Positions 46,701 to 58,700 of a DNA stretch of 64,000 nucleotides are shown in pieces. The DNA lies in the NCBI RefSeq assembly GCF_026151205.1, contig NC_087080.1, positions 8,459,720-8,523,719 on the forward strand, read 5' to 3'. Every line of letters starts with the position of its first letter. Positions within the stretch are counted from its first letter, which is position 1. The notes under the pieces were generated by a model, which saw only the letters and a list, made by a program, of their open reading frames with translations, was not told the DNA's origin and did not search any database. This DNA is from Bolinopsis microptera (Eukaryota; Ctenophora; Tentaculata; Lobata; Bolinopsidae). The translations under genes and the position numbers were made by a program.

Positions 46701-49700
46701 ACTTCTTACAAAGTGGGGGATACTGAGGTAATAATTGAGGGGAGCACAATAACCATGACTCTTGATGGTACCGATGTGAAGATTGGTGCAGATGTTGTTA
46801 TGTCTTGCGCTCTGACAAAAACAGACTTGTCTGCTGAAGTTACGGTATGTGAAAATATGTTATTCCTAATTGTGCGTGCAGGTTTTCTTTACACGCGATA
46901 TGTATTTTGTAATCTCCCTTTAGACTTTGTTTTTTATTGGAAATTCAGCCGGTATGTAATTGTACAATGTATCGTTCCATTGACCAGATATTAGAAACTT
47001 TATAATGTTACTGATGAATACCGAGATAGAGCCACAAGAATAAAGTTCTGAAGCTAGACTATGATTTAAATTTCTTCAGGAATCACTGGGAGGTATTGAC
47101 CCAGTGGATGGTTCAGTAACACTCCAAGACTCAAGATACCAGGGCTGCATCAGAAAGATAACGGTTAACGGTATGGATATCATGCAAAAAACTGCCGACA
47201 ATGTGAACAATAACGCTGACACAGTGCAGTGTATTAGTAGCTTGAACCCTGAAGATCCCTGTGAGGGAGATGGTAATCCGTGTCTGAATAATGGAGAGTG
47301 TAGTATTGAGCCGGCTGACTACTCAGGTAAAAGAACAAATTAATAACAGAATTAAGTACTTTATTAAGTTTTAATTTGGTATTAATTCAACAATGCTTAC
47401 GTATTTTAACTGAGATGTTTGTGTTTAACTTTCTTTAACGCCTCTGGTGTTAGTGTTTAGATTTTACTTATGGCCGGAACTTTTATCAGATTTTATTATG
47501 TATCATTTTACTACTCACCCTGATCTAAATGCTAACACCTCTCGTTGATTTCAGCTAAGTGTGCTTGTACCGTGCCATACACCGTCGGCGAAACTTGTAC
47601 CCGACAAGCGTTTTGCACAAAAGGCCACACGTGCACCGAAAACGGTACGTGCACAGAATTGGATTCAATAACAGACTGCGAAGCAGCAAAAGAGACGAAA
47701 GAGGAGCTGACTTGTGGAGAAGGAGACAGATGGTACTACTATTGTAGCTGTAATGAAGGTTGGCAGGGCGACAATTGTGACGTGGAAATAGGTATGAATT
47801 CTAGATTTTTGTTTACGTCGATAATACAGACATTTATTTTCAATTTCAGCACTTAATAGTGCTATTACCTTACTCGGGATTATTACGACGGGTTTATTAA
47901 CGACCGGTTAAAATATGGTTCGGGAAAAATATGGCGAAATTGCTCAAAACCCACCACATTTTCCCGGTCGCCATTTTACCGGTGTCCAACCTTTCAATTT
48001 TAGATTCAAAAATTTGTCTCAGATGTAAATTTCCTTATTAGAGATAAGCAAGTTTAGAAATTTTTGCATTGCTAAAACTTGTGAAACAAGTCGAATTATC
48101 AATAATTGTTGAAAGTAGACAGAAATAATGACTCGTGGTTAATCAAACTAGACGGAAAATAATTGTCTTCGAAAGAATGCATCGTTCACATTGTTTAGAA
48201 TTATGAATAAATGACTGATGAAACTGATTCATGTTACTGACAGTTTTAATTAATCCAAGTTTTAATTTAACTGTTACTTTTACTTTGAGTCCTATTTCAT
48301 TATGTAGAGATAGTCAATACCTAAGAAATTAAAAATTGGCCTATTTAAATCAACTTTGACAATAAGGATATATGACAAGAATTGGGCAAAAAGGTGAATT
48401 TTTTGTAATTTTAGCCAAATGAAGTCGAAAAACCTACAACAAGTGTCCCAATAGTCTTTTTTAGTGAATATAAGACAACGATTAAAATATGAGCACCCAT
48501 ACCCCTTGGGAACCCTAAAAGCTGAGTCGGCGGGTTTATTAACGACCGGTGAAAATGTGGTTCGGGAAAAATATGGCGAAATTACCCTAAACCCGCCACT
48601 TTATCCCGGTCATAATAATCCCGAGTAAGGTAAATATTAATTTCAGCGGTAAATGCTGTGAACAAAGAACAGCTAACAGGCACGATTGCAAGAATATCGT
48701 GTACTGTTACGGGTTTGACAGAGGAGCTTGGTGTCACAAAATGGACCACTTCTGAGGATGTTGATGTGACGAGTCTAGAAGGCTACACCGTTGTTCCGGG
48801 ATCGTTGGAAGTAGATACTCAAACTACCACTCTGACTATTCCTGCTGATAAGAACAACAATGATGCAACTTACTGGTGTGTTATCACTTCCACTGAACAT
48901 GGTTTAGCAGATCAGAAAACTGAAGTCAGTTCCAAAGTTTTTAGTAAGTATTGTAACTTAAATTTGTATGTAATGTATATCCTGAAGGTAACGTTTTATT
49001 AATATTTAAACTTGTAAAAGTGTAGTCCTTGAGTGGTGTAAATGTGTGTTTGTACAAATAATTACATATGTATAATAAAGATAATATGTTATTAATTATA
49101 TATAATTACGTCTAGTACAGGGAGTACTTAGTGACCGGGACAATGTAGCATAAGGAGTGATTTAACACGCTCACACAGGCTGACTTTCAGCTCCACCGCC
49201 ACCGGCCACCTGCTTAGATAGGTGATGGTAGAAGTTATTTTCAGCTGCAGAAATAGCGGTGTCCCGCCTACTTAATGCTCGAACTAGCTCTTTCCTAGTT
49301 TCCACCGGAAGCGCCATATAGAGAATTTCCTTGGATAGCTGTCACGTGACAGTCACGAGATATCGATTGAGCGCGTTTACTGGTTGGATATGTAGCGCGT
49401 GATATTGATCTATTATGCAGACCCAATTACGCACCATATAAGGCGTAATTACTGGCTGCATCTAGCACGTGATATTTGTAAAGCCAATTACACATCCATA
49501 TAAGGCGTAATTAAGAGCTCGGAGTTGCAGTGGAGTTGCAGGGAGTTGTAATAGCGTGAAATTGGGTGGTAATTCGTTGATAAGGGGTACATACAAGTAA
49601 ATGTTTCGTGAACTATGTTGGTATAAAGCCAACTTTGGTTTTAGAACAGTGTGTGAGGGCGCGTACAGATGGAAGTGCACTGATTTGTTGTTCAGATGGT

Positions 49701-52700
49701 TAGAATAAAGATTTGTCCGAACCGGCTGAAATCGTTGTTACGTTGAAAACTGTTTCGATTACCTTGTTACCTAGCTAGTAACTTGGTATGAAGAGAGAGT
49801 GCAAACCAGACGAAAGTAAGACGAAGTCTCGGGGATCGGGGATGCAGCCTACAATGGGCATGAATATATAGAGGGCCCTAGGTTGCTCCCCAGATCGGCA
49901 GTCCAATAACACATTTTCTGAAAATTTCTAATTTCTAAACTTTTCATCAGTCCTACGCCACTGGGGAATGATAGAAAGATGCGATCGTGCTGACTGAATC
50001 ACTCTACGGAACATTTAAAGCAAAATTCTTTAAATGCTCATTTTTGTATAATTTCCGACTTGATATCTCAAAATAATGGGTTTCATTCGCTATCCTTCCG
50101 TAACAATTAACGACACTTTTCGACAACATGTCATGTCGCTTTTGATGCATAAAGCGAAGCATACAACCTTACCAAAACCGATCTTAGTTGACTTAAAATA
50201 GAAATTAGACGCAAGAGTTGAATTTTTTACAAAACATATTATCAGTATAATTTCATCACAAACCAGGAATTAAAGTTTTGTTGATAACTGATCAAATCAT
50301 AATACACGTAATCTATATAGTACCCATTAAAAATCTTTTAACTGTTTAATTATAATGCCTTGCACTCTTAGTAAATGTGTGGCTGTACAAATAATTATAT
50401 ACGTATAATAAAGATAATATCCTCTAACATGAACCAAACAATTCAGCTGTCACCTCAACACCCAAGTCTATAACGACCGCTGTAGATCAGACGTTGACTT
50501 GCAATATCGGAGGTCTAGACAATAGTGGATCCCCTGCTACTGTAACTTGGAAGGATAGTGCTGGACAAGAAGTTATAAGAACGGATACCACCAACTATGG
50601 TTGGAACCAAGGGACGGTAGATAGCAGCGGAAATCAAGCAGCAGAACTGACTATCAAAACTGCAAAGCTGGATGGTTTTAGTAGTCCATCATCATTCACC
50701 TACAAGTGCTCAGTCAAATCTTCCCAATACACAGATTCTCCTGCATCTGACTACGTAGATGTTGTAGCTAATATTCTAAAATTGGGTGAGTTTAGAATAT
50801 GTCATACTGTTAATCAAGGAAGTTCAAAGATTGTCGGACACTCAGTGGTAAGTTATTCTAACTAAATATTAATTTCAGAGGTAAATGCTGTGAACAAAGA
50901 ACAGCTAACAGGCACGATTGCAAGGATATCGTGTACTGTTACAGGTTTGACAGAGGAGCTTGGTGTCACAAAATGGACCACTTCTGAGGATGTTGATGTG
51001 ACGAGTCTAGAAGGCTACACCGTTGTTCCGGGATCGTTGGAAGTAGATACTCAAACTACTACTCTGACTATTCCTGCTGATAAGAACAACAATGATGCAA
51101 CTTACTGGTGTGTTATCACTTCCACTGAACATGGTTTAACAGATCAGAAAACTGAAGTCAGTTCCAAAGTCTTTAGTAAGTATTGTAACTTAAAGTTGTA
51201 TGTAATGTATATCCTGAAGGTAACGTTTTATTAATATTTAAACTTGTAAAAGTGTAGTCCTTGAGTGGTGTAAATGTGTGTTTGTACAAATAATTACATA
51301 CGTATAATAAAGATAATATCCTCTAACATGAACCAAACAATTCAGCTGTCACCTCAACACCCAAGTCTATAACGACCGCTGTAGATCAGACGTTGACTTG
51401 CAATATCGGAGGTCTAGACAATAGTGGATCCCCTGCTACTGTAACTTGGAAGGATAGTGCTGGACAAGAAGTTATAAGAACGGATACCACCAACTATGGT
51501 TGGAACCAAGGGACGGTAGATAGCAGCGGAAATCAGGCAGCAGAACTGACTATCAAAACTGCAAAGCTGGATGGTTTTAGTAGTCCATCATCATTCACCT
51601 ACAAGTGCTCAGTCAAATCTTCCCAATACACAGATTCTCCTGCATCTGACTACGTAGATGTTGTAGCTAATATTCTAAAATTGGGTGAGTTTAGAATATG
51701 TCATACTGTTAATCAAGGAAGTTCAAAGATTGTCGGACACTCAGTGGTAAGTTATTCTAACTAAATATTAATTTCAGAGGTAAATGCTGTGAACAAAGAA
51801 CAGCTAACAGGCACGATTGCAAGGATATCGTGTACTGTTACAGGTTTGACAGAGGAGCTTGGTGTCACAAAATGGACCACTTCTGAGGATGTTGATGTGA
51901 CGAGTCTAGAAGGCTACACCGTTGTTCCGGGATCGTTGGAAGTAGATACTCAAACTACTACTCTGACTATTCCTGCTGATAAGAACAACAATGATGCAAC
52001 TTACTGGTGTGTTATCACTTCCACTGAACATGGTTTAACAGATCAGAAAACTGAAGTCAGTTCCAAAGTCTTTAGTAAGTATTGTAACTTAAAGTTGTAT
52101 GTAATGTATATCCTGAAGGTAACGTTTCATTAATATTTTAACTTGTAAAAGTGTAGTGTTTAACTGGTGTAAATGTGTGTTTGTACGAATAATTATATAC
52201 GTATAATAAAGATAATATCCTCTAACATGAACCAAACAATTCAGCTGTCACCTCAACACCCAAGTCTATAACGACCGCTGTAGATCAGACGTTGACTTGC
52301 AATATCGGAGGTCTAGACAATAGTGGATCCCCTGCTACTGTAACTTGGAAGGATAGTGCTGGACAAGACGTTATAAGAACGGAAACCACCAACTATGGTT
52401 GGAACCAAGGGACGGTAGATAGCAGCGGAAATCAAGCAGCAGAACTGACTATCAAAACTGCAAAGCTGGATGGTTTTAGTAGTCCATCATCAGTCACCTA
52501 CAAGCAGGGACAAAAGGATTTCGCGGCATGTACGAAATCGCGAAATTTCCCATTCTCCGCGACAAATTTTATGTATAGTTTAATGTATAGCCTGTTAAAT
52601 TTCGCGGTATCGCGAAATTTGGCCAAAATAATCGCGAAATCCTTTTGTCCCTGCCTACAAGTGCTCAGCCAAATCTTCCCAATACACAGATTCTCCTGCA

Positions 52701-55700
52701 TCTGACTACGCAGATGTTGTAGCTAACATTCTAAAATTGGGTGAGTATAGAATATGTCGTACTGTTAATCAAGGAAGTTCAAAGATTGTCGGACACTCAG
52801 TGGTAAGTTATTCTAACTAAATATTAATTTCAGAGGTAAATGCTGTGAACAAAGAACAGCTAACAGGCACGATTGCAAGGATATCGTGTACTGTTACAGG
52901 TTTGACAGAGGAGCTTGGTGTCACAAAATGGACCACTTCTGAGGATGTTGATGTGACGAGTCTAGAAGGCTACACCGTTGTTCCGGGATGGTTGGAAGTA
53001 GATACTCAAACTACTACTCTGACTATTCCTGCTGATAAGAACAACAATGATGCAACTTACTGGTGTGTTATCACTTCCACTGAACATGGTTTAACAGATC
53101 AGAAAACTGAAGTCAGTTCCAAAGTCTTTAGTAAGTATTGTAACTTAAAGTTGTATGTAATGTATATCCTGAAGGTAACGTTTTATTAATATTTAAACTT
53201 GTAAAAGTGTAGTCCTTGAGTGGTGTAAATGTGTGTTTGTACAAATAATTACATACGTATAATAAAGATAATATCCTCTAACATGAACCAAACAATTCAG
53301 CTGTCACCTCAACACCCAAGTCTATAACGACCGCTGTAGATCAGACGTTGACTTGCAATATCGGAGGTCTAGACAATAGTGGATCCCCTGCTACTGTAAC
53401 TTGGAAGGATAGTGCTGGACAAGAAGTTGTAAGACCGGATACCACCAACTATGGTTGGAACCAAGGGACGGTAGATAGCAGCGGAAATCAGGCAGCAGAA
53501 CTGACTATCAAAACTGCAAAGCTGGATGGTTTTAGTAGTCCATCATCATTCACCTACAAGTGCTCAGTCAAATCTTCCCAATACACAGATTCTCCTGCAT
53601 CTGACTACGTAGATGTTGTAGCTAATATTCTAAAATTGGGTGAGTTTAGAATATGTCATACTGTTAATCAAGGAAGTTCAAAGATTGTCGGACACTCAGT
53701 GGTAAGTTATTCTAACTAAATATTAATTTCAGAGGTAAATGCTGTGAACAAAGAACAGCTAACAGGCACGATTGCAAGGATATCGTGTACTGTTACAGGT
53801 TTGACAGAGGAGCTTGGTGTCACAAAATGGACCACTTCTGAGGATGTTGATGTGACGAGTCTAGAAGGCTACACCGTTGTTCCGGGATCGTTGGAAGTAG
53901 ATACTCAAACTACTACTCTGACTATTCCTGCTGATAAGAACAACAATGATGCAACTTACTGGTGTGTTATCACTTCCACTGAACATGGTTTAACAGATCA
54001 GAAAACTGAAGTCAGTTCCAAAGTCTTTAGTAAGTATTGTAACTTAAAGTTGTATGTAATGTATATCCTGAAGGTAACGTTTTATTAATATTTAAACTTG
54101 TAAAAGTGTAGTCCTTGAGTGGTGTAAATGTGTGTTTGTACAAATAATTACATACGTATAATAAAGATAATATCCTCTAACATGAACCAAACAATTCAGC
54201 TGTCACCTCAACACCCAAGTCTATAACGACCGCTGTAGATCAGACGTTGACTTGCAATATCGGAGGTCTAGACAATAGTGGATCCCCTGCTACTGTAACT
54301 TGGAAGGATAGTGCTGGACAAGACGTTATAAGAACGGAAACCACCAACTATGGTTGGAACCAAGGGACGGTAGATAGCAGCGGAAATCAAGCAGCAGAAC
54401 TGACTATCAAAACTGCAAAGCTGGATGGTTTTAGTAGTCCATCATCAGTCACCTACAAGCAGGGACAAAAGGATTTCGCGGCATGTACGAAATCGCGAAA
54501 TTTCCCATTCTCCGCGACAAATTTTATGTATAGTTTAATGTATAGCCTGTTAAATTTCGCGGTATCGCGAAATTTGGCCAAAATAATCGCGAAATCCTTT
54601 TGTCCCTGCCTACAAGTGCTCAGCCAAATCTTCCCAATACACAGATTCTCCTGCATCTGACTACGCAGATGTTGTAGCTAACATTCTAAAATTGGGTGAG
54701 TATAGAATATGTCGTACTGTTAATCAAGGAAGTTCAAAGATTGTCGGACACTCAGTGGTAAGTTATTCTAACTAAATATTAATTTCAGAGGTAAATGCTG
54801 TGAACAAAGAACAGCTAACAGGCACGATTGCAAGGATATCGTGTACTGTTACGGGTTTGACAGAGGAGCTTGGTGTCACAAAATGGACCACTTCTGAGGA
54901 TGTTGATGTGACGAGTCTAGAAGGCTACACCGTTGTTCCGGGATGGTTGGAAGTAGATACTCAAACTACTACTCTGACTATTCCTGCTGATAAGAACAAC
55001 AATGATGCAACTTACTGGTGTGTTATCACTTCCACTGAACATGGTTTAACAGATCAGAAAACTGAAGTCAGTTCCAAAGTCTTTAGTAAGTATTGTAACT
55101 TAAAGTTGTATGTAATGTATATCCTGAAGGTAACGTTTTATTAATATTTAAACTTGTAAAAGTGTAGTCCTTGAGTGGTGTAAATGTGTGTTTGTACAAA
55201 TAATTACATACGTATAATAAAGATAATATCCTCTAACATGAACCAAACAATTCAGCTGTCACCTCAACACCCAAGTCTATAACGACCGCTGTAGATCAGA
55301 CGTTGACTTGCAATATCGGAGGTCTAGACAATAGTGGATCCCCTGCTACTGTAACTTGGAAGGATAGTGCTGGACAAGAAGTTATAAGAACGGATACCAC
55401 CAACTATGGTTGGAACCAAGGGACGGTAGATAGCAGCGGAAATCAGGCAGCAGAACTGACTATCAAAACTGCAAAGCTGGATGGTTTTAGTAGTCCATCA
55501 TCATTCACCTACAAGTGCTCAGTCAAATCTTCCCAATACACAGATTCTCCTGCATCTGACTACGTAGATGTTGTAGCTAATATTCTAAAATTGGGTGAGT
55601 TTAGAATATGTCATACTGTTAATCAAGGAAGTTCAAAGATTGTCGGACACTCAGTGGTAAGTTATTCTAACTAAATATTAATTTCAGAGGTAAATGCTGT

Positions 55701-58700
55701 GAACAAAGAACAGCTAACAGGCACGATTGCAAGGATATCGTGTACTGTTACAGGTTTGACAGAGGAGCTTGGTGTCACAAAATGGACCACTTCTGAGGAT
55801 GTTGATGTGACGAGTCTAGAAGGCTACACCGTTGTTCCGGGATCGTTGGAAGTAGATACTCAAACTACTACTCTGACTATTCCTGCTGATAAGAACAACA
55901 ATGATGCAACTTACTGGTGTGTTATCACTTCCACTGAACATGGTTTAACAGATCAGAAAACTGAAGTCAGTTCCAAAGTCTTTAGTAAGTATTGTAACTT
56001 AAAGTTGTATGTAATGTATATCCTGAAGGTAACGTTTCATTAATATTTTAACTTGTAAAAGTGTAGTGTTTAACTGGTGTAAATGTGTGTTTGTACGAAT
56101 AATTATATACGTATAATAAAGATAATATCCTCTAACATGAACCAAACAATTCAGCTGTCACCTCAACACCCAAGTCTATAACGACCGCTGTAGATCAGAC
56201 GTTGACTTGCAATATCGGAGGTCTAGACAATAGTGGATCCCCTGCTACTGTAACTTGGAAGGATAGTGCTGGACAAGACGTTATAAGAACGGAAACCACC
56301 AACTATGGTTGGAACCAAGGGACGGTAGATAGCAGCGGAAATCAAGCAGCAGAACTGACTATCAAAACTGCAAAGCTGGATGGTTTTAGTAGTCCATCAT
56401 CAGTCACCTACAAGCAGGGACAAAAGGATTTCGCGGCATGTACGAAATCGCGACATTTCCCATTCTCCGCGACAAATTTTATGTATAGTTTAATGTATAG
56501 CCTGTTAAATTTCGCGGTATCGCGAAATTTGGCCAAAATAATCGCGAAATCCTTTTGTCCCTGCCTACAAGTGCTCAGCCAAATCTTCCCAATACACAGA
56601 TTCTCCTGCATCTGACTACGCAGATGTTGTAGCTAACATTCTAAAATTGGGTGAGTATAGAATATGTCGTACTGTTAATCAAGGAAGTTCAAAGATTGTC
56701 GGACACTCAGTGGTAAGTTATTCTAACTAAATATTAATTTCAGAGGTAAATGCTGTGAACAAAGAACAGCTAACAGGCACGATTGCAAGGATATCGTGTA
56801 CTGTTACAGGTTTGACAGAGGAGCTTGGTGTCACAAAATGGACCACTTCTGAGGATGTTGATGTGACGAGTCTAGAAGGCTACACCGTTGTTCCGGGATG
56901 GTTGGAAGTAGATACTCAAACTACTACTCTGACTATTCCTGCTGATAAGAACAACAATGATGCAACTTACTGGTGTGTTATCACTTCCACTGAACATGGT
57001 TTAACAGATCAGAAAACTGAAGTCAGTTCCAAAGTCTTTAGTAAGTATTGTAACTTAAAGTTGTATGTAATGTATATCCTGAAGGTAACGTTTTATTAAT
57101 ATTTAAACTTGTAAAAGTGTAGTCCTTGAGTGGTGTAAATGTGTGTTTGTACAAATAATTACATACGTATAATAAAGATAATATCCTCTAACATGAACCA
57201 AACAATTCAGCTGTCACCTCAACACCCAAGTCTATAACGACCGCTGTAGATCAGACGTTGACTTGCAATATCGGAGGTCTAGACAATAGTGGATCCCCTG
57301 CTACTGTAACTTGGAAGGATAGTGCTGGACAAGAAGTTGTAAGACCGGATACCACCAACTATGGTTGGAACCAAGGGACGGTAGATAGCAGCGGAAATCA
57401 GGCAGCAGAACTGACTATCAAAACTGCAAAGCTGGATGGTTTTAGTAGTCCATCATCATTCACCTACAAGTGCTCAGTCAAATCTTCCCAATACACAGAT
57501 TCTCCTGCATCTGACTACGTAGATGTTGTAGCTAATATTCTAAAATTGGGTGAGTTTAGAATATGTCATACTGTTAATCAAGGAAGTTCAAAGATTGTCG
57601 GACACTCAGTGGTAAGTTATTCTAACTAAATATTAATTTCAGAGGTAAATGCTGTGAACAAAGAACAGCTAACAGGCACGATTGCAAGGATATCGTGTAC
57701 TGTTACAGGTTTGACAGAGGAGCTTGGTGTCACAAAATGGACCACTTCTGAGGATGTTGATGTGACGAGTCTAGAAGGCTACACCGTTGTTCCGGGATCG
57801 TTGGAAGTAGATACTCAAACTACTACTCTGACTATTCCTGCTGATAAGAACAACAATGATGCAACTTACTGGTGTGTTATCACTTCCACTGAACATGGTT
57901 TAACAGATCAGAAAACTGAAGTCAGTTCCAAAGTCTTTAGTAAGTATTGTAACTTAAAGTTGTATGTAATGTATATCCTGAAGGTAACGTTTCATTAATA
58001 TTTTAACTTGTAAAAGTGTAGTGTTTAACTGGTGTAAATGTGTGTTTGTACGAATAATTATATACGTATAATAAAGATAATATCCTCTAACATGAACCAA
58101 ACAATTCAGCTGTCACCTCAACACCCAAGTCTATAACGACCGCTGTAGATCAGACGTTGACTTGCAATATCGGAGGTCTAGACAATAGTGGATCCCCTGC
58201 TACTGTAACTTGGAAGGATAGTGCTGGACAAGACGTTATAAGAACGGAAACCACCAACTATGGTTGGAACCAAGGGACGGTAGATAGCAGCGGAAATCAA
58301 GCAGCAGAACTGACTATCAAAACTGCAAAGCTGGATGGTTTTAGTAGTCCATCATCAGTCACCTACAAGTGCTCAGCCAAATCTTCCCAATACACAGATT
58401 CTCCTGCATCTGACTACGCAGATGTTGTAGCTAACATTCTAAAATTGGGTGAGTATAGAATATGTCGTACTGTTAATCAAGGAAGTTCAAAGATTGTCGG
58501 ACACTCAGTGGTAAGTTATTCTAACTAAATATTAATTTCAGAGGTAAATGCTGTGAACAAAGAACAGCTAACAGGCACGATTGCAAGGATATCGTGTACT
58601 GTTACGGGTTTGACAGAGGAGCTTGGTGTCACAAAATGGACCACTTCTGAGGATGTTGATGTGACGAGTCTAGAAGGCTACACCGTTGTTCCGGGATGGT

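Noticed and set aside
49100-50370. Solo LTR in the unit-1 intron
   Set aside because: TATA- and AATAAA-like words are present, but no clear TG...CA ends or target duplication; the segment is better explained by the 50-bp direct repeats.
52498-52701. Minus-strand frames over the MITE (three copies)
   Set aside because: Arise from the inverted repeats of the MITE; 67 residues without a domain.
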